Shown here in pieces: positions 1 through 6,591 of a stretch of 6,661 nucleotides of DNA. Every line of letters starts with the position of its first letter. Position 1 is the first letter of the stretch. Source of the stretch: Rickettsiales bacterium. Lineage in GTDB: Bacteria > Pseudomonadota > Alphaproteobacteria > TMED109. The stretch is from the NCBI GenBank assembly GCA_002720125.1, contig PBGQ01000003.1:15778-22438 (forward strand), read 5' to 3'. The translations under genes were made by a program, and so were the position numbers. The notes under the pieces were generated by a model. That model was not told the origin of the DNA and ran no database searches. It worked only from the letters and a program-made list of their open reading frames with translations.

Positions 1-867
1 AACAAAAAATGGCAAGAAATATTAGATGAGTTCAAGAAAAAATTAGAGGAACAAAAAAAAAAACATACGGGAGGAAACAAATGGATTGGTACTTCTGGAA
101 CGTCTATGTATGGAAATTCAGGGTATAACCCAAAAGGTATAAGAGTTGGAGGTAAGTCAGGAAATAAGACTGCTATTAAAATTTGGGACAAGAGAGAGTA
201 TAGGGATCTAGATGATCAAGCTACAGTAAACTCCAGAAATTTAAAGGTGGCATTGAGAAGGTTAAGAAAATTTGTAAGAGATGGTTTTAATGAAGAGTTT
301 GATTTAGATGATACTATATCTTCTACAGCAAAGAACTCTGGTCTACTTGACATTAAATTTCGACCAGCAAAAAAAAATAAGGTAAGAGTTTTGCTACTCA
401 TCGACATTGGGGGTTCAATGGATGACCATGCAGAGAGCTGTGAGCAACTTTTTTCTGCAGCAAAATCAGAATTTAAAAGCCTAGATTATTTCTATTTTCA
501 TAACTGTATATACGAAAGACTCTGGAAAGTTAATAGAAGGAGAGAAGATAATTATATAGCGACTGACGATATTTTAAGAAAATATAATAATAAAACCAAA
601 GTTATACTGATAGGGGATGCTTTGATGTCTCCGTATGAAATAACTTATCCTGGTGGGAGTATTGAACACTGGAATGATTTACCTGGAAATGTTTGGTTAG
701 AAAAGTTAAAAAATCATTTTGAAAAAATTATATGGCTTAATCCAGAAGAAAAAAATAACTGGAATTATTCTCAATCTACTCAGATAATCAAAGAATTGTT
801 TGATAATAAAATGTTTCAACTTAATTTAAAAGATATGGAACAAGCAATAAAGGAATTAGCTAAATAA
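1..867 (+). CDS. VWA domain protein, CoxE-like (5'-truncated by window edge)
   Basis: This is the C-terminal 288 residues of a CoxE-like VWA protein. The frame is open from base 1, and the first ATG (106) is internal: the 35 codons before it include KWIGTSGTS, which runs into MYGNSGYNPKGIRVG, a conserved block of this family (seen in sequence, matched from memory). The VWA core begins at about visible residue 126. Its metal-site (MIDAS) loop is DIGGSMDD, with D135, G137 and S139, so the form is DxGxS rather than DxSxS; this is usual for the family. A second conserved loop reads GDALMSPYEI. The C-terminal part, with WLEKL, IIWLNPE, a KELF helix and MFQLNL, also matches. Roughly 100 N-terminal residues are probably missing. 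Such proteins are cytoplasmic and usually pair with a MoxR-type AAA+ ATPase that remodels or activates a client enzyme; that partner would lie upstream, outside the window. The client is unknown. The SDR gene follows after 13 bases and is probably co-transcribed. Confidence 0.88.
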   Translation, partial: NKKWQEILDEFKKKLEEQKKKHTGGNKWIGTSGTSMYGNSGYNPKGIRVGGKSGNKTAIKIWDKREYRDLDDQATVNSRNLKVALRRLRKFVRDGFNEEFDLDDTISSTAKNSGLLDIKFRPAKKNKVRVLLLIDIGGSMDDHAESCEQLFSAAKSEFKSLDYFYFHNCIYERLWKVNRRREDNYIATDDILRKYNNKTKVILIGDALMSPYEITYPGGSIEHWNDLPGNVWLEKLKNHFEKIIWLNPEEKNNWNYSQSTQIIKELFDNKMFQLNLKDMEQAIKELAK

Positions 868-880
868 AAAAGGTGTTCAT

Positions 881-1636
881 ATGAAATTAGATAATAAAGT
901 AGCAATAGTTACTGGAGGTGCCTCCGGATTTGGTAAAGGGATAGTAGAGAAATTTGTTAAAGAGGGAGCAAAGGTTGTTGTTGCTGATACAAATTACGAG
1001 TTGGCTTTAAAGCTGGCAAATAAATATTCTCCAGAAAAATTTTTATCAATCAAAATAGATATTTCAAAAAAAGAAGATGTGCAAAGAATGTTAAATGACA
1101 CTATTTCTTATTTTGGTAAGCTAGATATTTTAGTTCAAAATGCTGCTATAGGAATGAAACCTACACCGCTAGTTGATACTTCTGAAGATTTATTTGATAA
1201 AATTTTTAATATTAATGTAAAATCTATTTTTATGGGAGCTAAGTACTCCATTCCTATATTTAAAAAGCAAGGTCATGGCGGAGTAATACTAAACATTATA
1301 TCAACAGCAGCAATTAGACCAAGGCCTGGTCTTACCATTTATAATTCTTCCAAAGGAGCCTTAATACCAATGACAAAAGCTTTAGCTTTAGAAACAGCTG
1401 AATTTAAGATCCGAGTCAATGGCTTATGTCCTGTAGCAGGAGAGACGCCAATGCTTAAAGATTTTTTAGGAGATGATAACCCCTCTAATAATCACAAAAA
1501 ATTTATTTCTACTGTTCCTTTAGGAAGATTGGCAGAGCCAGAAGATATAGCCAATGCTAGCCTATTTTTATGCTCAGAAGACTCAAAATTCATTACAGGA
1601 GTGATGTTAGAAGTTGACGGTGGAAGAACTATCTAA
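881..1636 (+). CDS. SDR family NAD(P)-dependent oxidoreductase (FabG-like)
   Basis: This is a complete 251-residue classical short-chain dehydrogenase/reductase, the usual length for the family, and soluble. The Rossmann glycine motif is TGGASGFG (residues 11-18). D36 at the end of the second strand (VVVADTN) favours NAD+ over NADP+ by family rule. D60 fits the adenine-binding Asp. The NNAG motif appears as QNAA (86-89). The catalytic set is complete: N112, S141, Y154 and K158 (YNSSK). The C-terminus VDGGRTI is typical. Start ATG 881 is preceded by an AAAAAAGG stretch ending 7 bases upstream, a fair ribosome binding site. The gene sits 13 bases after the VWA gene, suggesting one transcript. 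The substrate cannot be read from sequence. Annotation pipelines often call such proteins 3-oxoacyl-ACP reductase, but its position away from any fatty-acid genes argues for oxidation or reduction of some other alcohol or carbonyl. Confidence 0.92.
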   Translation: MKLDNKVAIVTGGASGFGKGIVEKFVKEGAKVVVADTNYELALKLANKYSPEKFLSIKIDISKKEDVQRMLNDTISYFGKLDILVQNAAIGMKPTPLVDTSEDLFDKIFNINVKSIFMGAKYSIPIFKKQGHGGVILNIISTAAIRPRPGLTIYNSSKGALIPMTKALALETAEFKIRVNGLCPVAGETPMLKDFLGDDNPSNNHKKFISTVPLGRLAEPEDIANASLFLCSEDSKFITGVMLEVDGGRTI

Positions 1637-1643
1637 AAAAAAA

Positions 1644-1670
1644 CAACCTTAATTTTGAAAAAAAGGGTTG
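1644..1670. repeat. Short inverted repeat after the SDR gene
   Basis: CAACC (1644-1648) pairs with GGTTG (1666-1670), extended by one G-T wobble and one T-A pair to a 7-bp stem with a long A/T-rich loop. On the + strand no T-run follows it, so it is a poor terminator for the SDR transcript. Read on the - strand it would be followed by nine T residues (complement of the A-run at 1635-1643), which is terminator-like, yet no - strand gene is visible. It may be chance in AT-rich DNA. Confidence 0.3.
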
Positions 1671-1696
1671 CCGAATGCTACTAAGTGCATTATTTT
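1668..1696 (+). promoter_or_regulatory. Candidate sigma70-type promoter for the molybdenum hydroxylase operon
   Basis: TTGCCG (1668-1673) and TATTTT (1691-1696) are spaced by 17 bases, each matching four of six consensus positions, which would start transcription near 1703, about 38 bases before the ATG at 1741. Two short inverted repeats overlap it: AATGC/GCATT (1674-1678 and 1687-1691) and TACTAA/TTAGTA (1679-1684 and 1695-1700). These could be an operator. AT-rich spacers produce such matches by chance, so confidence is low. Confidence 0.3.
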
Positions 1697-1729
1697 AGTA
1701 ATAGTTTTAAATTTATAACACTCACAGTT

Positions 1730-1736
1730 GGGAGGA
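1730..1736 (+). promoter_or_regulatory. Strong Shine-Dalgarno site for the [2Fe-2S] subunit
   Basis: GGGAGGA ends four bases before ATG 1741. It is the strongest ribosome binding site in the window and fixes the start of the [2Fe-2S] subunit gene. Confidence 0.75.
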
Positions 1737-1740
1737 TATT

Positions 1741-2205
1741 ATGACTGTACTTACGGTTAATGGTGTTAGTCAGGTTGTTGATGCACCTGCTGATACAAGG
1801 TTACTTTGGGTAATTCGTGAACATTTAAGATTGACTGGAACTAAATTTGGTTGTGGTTTAGGCTTGTGCGGAGCATGCACAGTGCATCTAAACGGGGAAG
1901 CCGTTCGTTCTTGTCAAATCGAGATAGGCGATGCGGAAGGTGCAAAAATTACAACCATTGAAGGATTAAATGGAGGTCAAGGAGGGCACCCAGTACAACA
2001 AGCATGGCTTGAACTTCAGGTTCCACAATGTGGTTACTGTCAATCAGGTCAAATGATGAACGCGGCAGCTTTTTTAGCTTCTAATCCATCACCATCAGAT
2101 GATGAAATTATAGAAGCACAACAGGGTAACATTTGTAGATGTATTACTTATACCAGAATTAAATCTGCTATAAGAAGAGCATCAGATATATTGCAGGGAG
2201 CATAA
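1741..2205 (+). CDS. (2Fe-2S)-binding subunit of an IorA-type molybdenum hydroxylase
   Basis: This 154-residue protein is the small electron-transfer subunit of a xanthine dehydrogenase-family molybdenum hydroxylase, closest by memory to isoquinoline 1-oxidoreductase alpha subunit (IorA). The N-terminal plant-ferredoxin-like domain binds one [2Fe-2S] cluster through C38, C43 and C46 (CGLGLCGAC) and C58. The C-terminal four-helix domain binds the second through C97 and C100 ([10 protein letters not shown]) and C132 and C134 (ICRC). All eight ligands are present, and the length is normal. It has no signal peptide, so it would be exported, if at all, by hitchhiking with the Tat-signal-bearing large subunit encoded two bases downstream. 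It passes electrons from the molybdenum centre to an outside acceptor. A strong ribosome binding site supports ATG 1741. The stretch 1861-1920 is unusually GC-rich (32 of 60), partly because it encodes the Gly/Cys-rich cluster motif. Confidence 0.95.
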   Translation: MTVLTVNGVSQVVDAPADTRLLWVIREHLRLTGTKFGCGLGLCGACTVHLNGEAVRSCQIEIGDAEGAKITTIEGLNGGQGGHPVQQAWLELQVPQCGYCQSGQMMNAAAFLASNPSPSDDEIIEAQQGNICRCITYTRIKSAIRRASDILQGA

Positions 2206-2207
2206 TT

Positions 2208-4499
2208 ATGACTAAACATATTAAGAAATTTGGAAATCTTTCAAGAAGAGAGGTACTAGTCGGTTCCGCTGCAGGTGCCGGGTTAGTTATCGGCTATTCA
2301 GTTTTACCACATGCCGTTGATAGCGCTTCTAAAGCTATTGCTGCAGGCAATTGGGATCATCAACAATATTTAACTATGGATACTGATGGAAAAGCTTATG
2401 TATATGTAACTAAGTGTGAAATAGGTCAACACATTGGAACAGCATTAGCTCAAGCAGTAGCTGAAGAACTTGAGATCAATTGGGATGACGTCAATGTTAT
2501 TTATCCAGACTCGCATGCCAAATGGGGACTTATGATTACAGGCGGTTCATGGTCTGTTAACTGGACTTTTGACAGAAATTCTAGAATAGGTGCTTCAGCA
2601 AGAATAGCTCTCACAGAAGCAGGAGCTAAGCTGATGAACGTAGATGCGAAGAATTGTGTAGCTAAGAATAGCACTATTCACAGCAATGATGGTAAATCTA
2701 TTACATATAAAGAAATTTTGAGTCAAACAACTATAGATAGAACTTTTAGTGAAGATGAAATGAAAGCTATCAAACTAAAAAGCTTTGGTGAATACAATGT
2801 AGTTGGAAAATCTAAGTTACCTTTTGATTTACCCGCTAAGCTTGACGGAAGTGCTAAATATGGTAGTGATGTTTTTGTACCAGATATGGTTTATGCTATA
2901 CCAGTGCTAAATCCAGTAAGATGGGGAGCTATTCCTAATTCAGTAGATGAAACAGATGCCAAGAAAATTGATGGATATGTAGGAGCCTATGTTGAGAAAA
3001 ATGGTTTTGCAAAAATAAATACTGGGTATGTTGTTGCTTTAGGTGAGACCATTTGGGCAGCAATGAATGCAGCAAAAGCCTTGAAGATTGATTGGGATTT
3101 AGGGGAAAATAAGAATATTTCCTCCAAAGATATCAGAGATGAGTCAATCAGACTTCAAAAAGATCCTGATTCTGGATTTTTATGGGTTTTAGAAGGAGAT
3201 ACTGACAAAGCTATTAAAAATGCTCAGACTAAACATACCGCAGTTTACGAAACAGCAATAGCTTATCATGGTTGCCACGAACCTATGAACTGCGTAGCAT
3301 ATGAAAAGGAAGGCGTATGGCATTTGCATGGAGGAAACCAATGGTTTAGTATGGCGGCACCTTCTGTAGCCGCTGCTATTGGAGTAGAGGCCGATAAGGT
3401 CGTTTGTCACCAATACCTTGCAGGAACTGGTTTTGGTAGAAGGACTGAACCCGATAATTTTATCTTAGCTGCTCAAACCTCAAAGTTTCTTGGAGGAAGA
3501 CCAGTAAAGCTAATGTTTACGAGAGAACAGGATATGATGTTTGACTTTCATAGGACACCAACCTATCAGGTTATCGAGGGAGGCGTTGAGTTTGGAAAGC
3601 TGATGTCTATGACTCATGATGTTGTCGCTGGTTGGTCTACAAAGAGAGCAGCTCCAGGTTTTATGCCAGATTCTGTGGATAAAAAAGGAAAAGTTGACCA
3701 ATTTTCTACAAATGGTTCAGATCATTGGTATGATATACCAAACCATAAAGTCAGATCCATCAACAACGAGTTATCTGATAAAGCTCTACCGGTAGGTTTC
3801 TTGAGAGCTGTTGCACCGTCGTGGACATTTTGGGCAGTTGAAAGCTTCATGGATGAAATGGCAAAAAAAGCTGGTGAAGATCCTCTTGCTTTCAGAATTA
3901 AGCATTTAACTGCGATGGGAAAAAATGCCGGATCACCGCCAAATACAGTTGGTGGGGCTCACAGATTAAGAAATGCATTGTTGGTCGCAGCGGGAAGAGC
4001 AGGATATGGAGTTAAGCCTATGGGTAAAAATGAAGGAATGGGTATTGCCTGTGTTTCTTCACAAGAAAGAGGGTCTCCAACATGGACAGCTGCTGTAGCA
4101 GAAGTTAAAGTAGATCCGAGTTCCGGTGAACTAACTGTAAAGAAAGTCACCATAGCCATGGACGTAGGAACTGCAGTTAATCCAGAGGGTATTAAAAAGC
4201 AACTAGAAGGTTCTTCTTTGCATGGTATATCTTTAGCCTTATACGAAGATATGACTATGAAGAATGGTTCTATTGAGCAAAGTAATTATGATACCTGGAC
4301 CCCTATGAGATTAAATCAAGCTCCAGAATTAGAAACTGTTATAATTGAAAATGGACATTATCCAGCAGGAACTGGCGAGCCAGCTACTACAGTTGTAGCT
4401 CCTGCTATCGCTAATGCCATTGAAAATGCAGTTGGAGCTAGAGTAAGATCAATTCCTATTACTCCAGAGAAGATTAAGAGTGCACTAAGAGAAGCTTAG
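2208..4499 (+). CDS. Molybdopterin-binding large subunit, IorB-type (aldehyde/N-heterocycle oxidoreductase), Tat-exported
   Basis: This 763-residue catalytic subunit of a xanthine dehydrogenase-family hydroxylase belongs to the isoquinoline 1-oxidoreductase beta (IorB) type. It begins with a twin-arginine signal, SRREVLVG (residues 12-19), then a hydrophobic Ala/Gly stretch, so it should be folded with cofactor and exported to the periplasm. An a/b hammerhead segment (LPAKLDGSAKYGSDV) starts near residue 208. Molybdopterin-binding landmarks are GTGFGRRTEPD (406-416, Thr407 in the usual GGGFG loop), GFLRAVAPS with R533 followed by AVESFMDE, and VNPEGIKKQLEGS from 658. The catalytic base is E724 in GTGEP, followed by the conserved APAIANAIENAVG. 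The family hydroxylates aldehydes or aromatic N-heterocycles using water; the substrate here is unknown. GGGAG (2196-2200) serves as ribosome binding site inside the end of the small-subunit gene, and only two bases separate the genes. No FAD or cytochrome c subunit is visible in the window. Confidence 0.94.
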   Translation: MTKHIKKFGNLSRREVLVGSAAGAGLVIGYSVLPHAVDSASKAIAAGNWDHQQYLTMDTDGKAYVYVTKCEIGQHIGTALAQAVAEELEINWDDVNVIYPDSHAKWGLMITGGSWSVNWTFDRNSRIGASARIALTEAGAKLMNVDAKNCVAKNSTIHSNDGKSITYKEILSQTTIDRTFSEDEMKAIKLKSFGEYNVVGKSKLPFDLPAKLDGSAKYGSDVFVPDMVYAIPVLNPVRWGAIPNSVDETDAKKIDGYVGAYVEKNGFAKINTGYVVALGETIWAAMNAAKALKIDWDLGENKNISSKDIRDESIRLQKDPDSGFLWVLEGDTDKAIKNAQTKHTAVYETAIAYHGCHEPMNCVAYEKEGVWHLHGGNQWFSMAAPSVAAAIGVEADKVVCHQYLAGTGFGRRTEPDNFILAAQTSKFLGGRPVKLMFTREQDMMFDFHRTPTYQVIEGGVEFGKLMSMTHDVVAGWSTKRAAPGFMPDSVDKKGKVDQFSTNGSDHWYDIPNHKVRSINNELSDKALPVGFLRAVAPSWTFWAVESFMDEMAKKAGEDPLAFRIKHLTAMGKNAGSPPNTVGGAHRLRNALLVAAGRAGYGVKPMGKNEGMGIACVSSQERGSPTWTAAVAEVKVDPSSGELTVKKVTIAMDVGTAVNPEGIKKQLEGSSLHGISLALYEDMTMKNGSIEQSNYDTWTPMRLNQAPELETVIIENGHYPAGTGEPATTVVAPAIANAIENAVGARVRSIPITPEKIKSALREA

Positions 4500-4516
4500 T
4501 ACAAGAATTAGAGTTT

Positions 4517-4545
4517 AAAAAGGCAGATATTTCTGCCTTTTTCTC
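4517..4545 (+). terminator. Rho-independent terminator after the molybdenum hydroxylase operon
   Basis: A perfect 11-bp stem, AAAAAGGCAGA (4517-4527) with TCTGCCTTTTT (4532-4542), encloses a TATT loop, and the descending arm ends in a T-run. It lies 17 bases after the large-subunit stop codon and so ends that operon. The matching A-run on the ascending side means it could also work for transcripts on the - strand, though none is seen. Confidence 0.88.
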
Positions 4546-4612
4546 TCTATTTACTTTAATCTCTCCTGATAAAATAAGGTATTTTTTAAAAATCATAATA
4601 CTGTACAATTCA

Positions 4613-4618
4613 TATAAT
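4613..4618 (+). promoter_or_regulatory. Candidate -10 box upstream of nhaD
   Basis: A perfect TATAAT lies about 80 bases before ATG 4697, in the spacer after the terminator where a new promoter is needed. No good -35 box is found 16-18 bases upstream (the bases there read AAATCA and similar), so the call rests on the -10 alone in very AT-rich DNA. Confidence 0.28.
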
Positions 4619-4659
4619 TTATATATTTTTAAATAGTATTTATATTAAACATTGGTTAT

Positions 4660-4679
4660 ATTTACTGTAAATTATTTAC
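4660..4679. repeat. ATTTAC dyad and direct repeat upstream of nhaD
   Basis: ATTTAC-T-GTAAAT (4660-4672) is a perfect 13-base dyad, and the half-site ATTTAC recurs at 4674-4679, 14 bases from the first. It lies just before the nhaD ribosome binding site, where a regulator could act. The words are short and AT-rich, so chance is possible. Confidence 0.3.
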
Positions 4680-4696
4680 AATATATAAAGGTAAAA

Positions 4697-6124
4697 ATGA
4701 TGATTAATGTTTTTTCTAAGTCACTACTATTTATTTCAACTTTTTTAATATCTTCACTAGCGTTTTCAGCCGAACAAGGGAGTAGCAGTTTGCTTAATCT
4801 TAATATGATCTTAAGTGCTCCAGCAATATTTTCATTGGTAACTTTTACAATTGCTTACTTCTTTGTAATGACAGAGGAATTTAGTCATTTAAGAAAGTCA
4901 AAACCTGTTGTTGTTGCTTCAGGTATTATATGGATGGCAGTAGTAATTACAGCTACAAAAAATGGAATTTCTTATGACAGTATAAACTACACATTTAGAC
5001 ATGTATTTCTAGAATTTGCTGAATTATTTATGTTTTTATTAGTTGCTATGACATTTATAAATACTATGACTGAAAGAAACGTTTTTCAAAGGTTAAGGGC
5101 ATGGTTAGTTACGAGAGGTTTTGACTATAGAAAAATCTTTATAATTACAGGTATACTTTCATTCTTTATATCACCCATAGCTGACAACCTTACAACTGCA
5201 CTTCTTATGTGTGCTGTAGTCATGGCAGTAGGTAAAGGAAATAAAAAATTCATTTGTTTAGCATGTATTAATATAGTGGTAGCAGCAAATGCAGGGGGTG
5301 CATTTTCTCCTTTTGGAGATATAACTACTCTGATGGTTTGGCAAAAAGGAGTAATTCCTTTTTTCGGATTTTTTAGTATTTTTGTACCTTCAGTAGTAAA
5401 TTATATAGTGCCTGCTGCTATTATGTATTTTGCAATTCCAAAAGAAAACCCAGAAAAATCTTCTGAAGAAGTTGTCTTGAAAGATGGAGCAATAGTTACT
5501 ATTATTCTTTTTTTATTAACAATTACGTTAACTGTCATAAGTCATCAAAAGTATCATTTGCCTACCACGTTCGGAATGATAACAGGCCTGGGAGTTTTAA
5601 GTATTTACGGTTTTTTCTTAAAGAAGAAATCACTCAAAACAAATTCTACAATAGAAGAAAAGTTTGATATTTTTAAACAAGTTGGTAAGGCTGAATGGGA
5701 TACGCTTTTTTTCTTTTATGGAGTGCTAATGTGTGTTGGTGGTTTATCTGCTTTTGGATATTTATCTTATACCGCAGAAGTTACATACATTGATTTAGGA
5801 CCGACTGTAGCTAATATTCTAGTAGGAATATTTTCAGCAATAGTAGATAATATACCAGTTATGTATGCAGTTCTGACTATGTTTCCTGAAATGGATCAAG
5901 GTCAATGGTTATTAGCAACACTTACTGCAGTAGTTGGAGGAAGCATGTTATCAATTGGTTCCGCTGCAGGAGTTGCCTTAATGGGTCAATCTAAAGGCAA
6001 TTATACTTTTTTTGGACATCTTAAGTGGACTCCAGTTATTGCTTTAGGGTATGCAGCCTCAATATACATTCACATATTATATAACAGTGATAAATTTGAC
6101 AATATACCTATTGTATTAGGATGA
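4697..6124 (+). CDS. nhaD: Sodium:proton antiporter NhaD
   Basis: This 475-residue inner-membrane antiporter exchanges Na+ (or Li+) for H+ and belongs to the ion transporter superfamily. I chose ATG 4697 over the in-frame TTG at 4652: AAAGGT (4687-4692) sits four bases upstream of the ATG, and this start gives a clean signal-peptide-like N-terminus ending LAFSA before EQ (cleavage after residue 25), as in known NhaD proteins. Many hydrophobic segments follow. The hallmark first-half motifs are [13 protein letters not shown] (D163, N164) and [14 protein letters not shown] (N198 to D208). The second half repeats the pattern with [10 protein letters not shown] (D384, N385) and [12 protein letters not shown] (414-425), consistent with two inverted halves. 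A charged cytoplasmic or periplasmic loop lies near residues 308-336 ([14 protein letters not shown]). No terminator is seen between its stop and the tRNA gene 23 bases on, so read-through into the tRNA is possible. Confidence 0.92.
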   Translation: MMINVFSKSLLFISTFLISSLAFSAEQGSSSLLNLNMILSAPAIFSLVTFTIAYFFVMTEEFSHLRKSKPVVVASGIIWMAVVITATKNGISYDSINYTFRHVFLEFAELFMFLLVAMTFINTMTERNVFQRLRAWLVTRGFDYRKIFIITGILSFFISPIADNLTTALLMCAVVMAVGKGNKKFICLACINIVVAANAGGAFSPFGDITTLMVWQKGVIPFFGFFSIFVPSVVNYIVPAAIMYFAIPKENPEKSSEEVVLKDGAIVTIILFLLTITLTVISHQKYHLPTTFGMITGLGVLSIYGFFLKKKSLKTNSTIEEKFDIFKQVGKAEWDTLFFFYGVLMCVGGLSAFGYLSYTAEVTYIDLGPTVANILVGIFSAIVDNIPVMYAVLTMFPEMDQGQWLLATLTAVVGGSMLSIGSAAGVALMGQSKGNYTFFGHLKWTPVIALGYAASIYIHILYNSDKFDNIPIVLG

Positions 6125-6147
6125 TATTTATAGTATACAAATTAGCT

Positions 6148-6224
6148 CGGGGCGTAGCGCAGCCTGGTAGCGCATCTGCTTTGGGAGCAGAGGGTCGAGT
6201 GTTCGAATCACTCCGCCCCGACCA
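6148..6224 (+). tRNA. tRNA-Pro (anticodon UGG)
   Basis: This 77-base gene folds into a full cloverleaf. The acceptor stem is CGGGGCG (6148-6154) with CGCCCCG (6214-6220), then discriminator A6221 and an encoded CCA (6222-6224). The anticodon stem TCTGC/GCAGA (6175-6179 and 6187-6191) encloses loop TTTGGGA with anticodon TGG at 6182-6184, reading proline codons. The T arm is GAGTG-TTCGAAT-CACTC (6197-6213). A C1-G72 first pair is usual for bacterial tRNA-Pro. A consensus TTGACA lies at 6096-6101 inside the end of nhaD, but no good -10 box is at the right spacing; the weak TATAGT at 6129-6134 is too far away. Confidence 0.97.
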
Positions 6225-6239
6225 CATCTACTAGCTGGT

Positions 6240-6545
6240 ATGAAAAGAGTAATTGTCTATAAACCACAAAAATCTCCAACTCAATCTGGGTTAAAAAAGT
6301 CTAGTTGCTGGATACTAGAGAGTTCTAATAGCCCGGATTTCGAAACAGATCCATTAACTGGCTGGAAAGGCAAAAATAATCACGATTTTTATATAAAATT
6401 AAAATTTAACAGCAAAGAAGAAGCTATAGCTTATGCCACTAAAAATAAACTCCATGCTAAAGTAATAACAGACAAGAGCAAAACAATTAAGATTAAAAGT
6501 TATGCTGATAATTTTAGATTTAACAGAATAAAAACAGAATTATAA
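6240..6545 (+). CDS. NDUFS4-like ETC complex I accessory subunit
   Basis: This 101-residue soluble protein matches the ETC complex I subunit family (the mitochondrial NDUFS4/18-kDa subunit homologue of alphaproteobacteria). Landmarks recognised from memory are TQSG (14-17), W24 with ILE, DPLTGW (37-42), FNSKEEAIAYA (56-66) and SYADNF (87-92) near the C-terminus; the length is normal. It would bind the peripheral arm of NADH:quinone oxidoreductase on the cytoplasmic side and stabilise it; it has no catalytic residues. The nuo operon is not in the window, which is common for this gene. ATG 6240 is only 15 bases after the tRNA CCA end, with no clear Shine-Dalgarno sequence (only GCTGG nearby). 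It is probably transcribed with tRNA-Pro, and cutting at the tRNA 3' end would leave an almost leaderless mRNA. Confidence 0.9.
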   Translation: MKRVIVYKPQKSPTQSGLKKSSCWILESSNSPDFETDPLTGWKGKNNHDFYIKLKFNSKEEAIAYATKNKLHAKVITDKSKTIKIKSYADNFRFNRIKTEL

Positions 6546-6559
6546 TTCTTAATATATAA

Positions 6560-6591
6560 ATAAATCAATTTGATAATACTTTTTGATTTAT
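6560..6591. repeat. 9-bp inverted repeat downstream of the NDUFS4-like gene
   Basis: ATAAATCAA (6560-6568) is perfectly repeated in inverse as TTGATTTAT (6583-6591) with a 14-base spacer. It begins 15 bases after the stop codon and may end or protect the transcript, but the stem is A/T-rich and no clean T-run follows, so it is a weak terminator candidate. The rest of 6546-6661 is A/T-rich and shows no gene or other clear signal. Confidence 0.35.

Noticed and set aside
216..407. Open frame on the - strand inside the VWA gene
   Set aside because: It lies wholly within a well-supported family gene on the other strand and encodes no recognisable protein.
135..420. DxGxS instead of DxSxS in the VWA metal site as a sign of a dead domain
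   Set aside because: From memory this form is normal for the CoxE-like family, so it is not evidence of decay.
1644..1670. Rho-independent terminator for the VWA-SDR transcript
   Set aside because: The hairpin is followed by CCGAATG, not a T-run, on the + strand; it is kept only as an inverted repeat.
3189..4159. Three - strand open frames (3189-3413, 3510-3701, 3959-4159) inside the molybdopterin subunit gene
   Set aside because: All are antisense to conserved coding sequence, with no family match and no ribosome binding sites worth noting.
6096..6134. Dedicated promoter for tRNA-Pro using the perfect TTGACA at 6096-6101
   Set aside because: No reasonable -10 box lies 16-18 bases downstream; TATAGT at 6129-6134 is 27 bases away.
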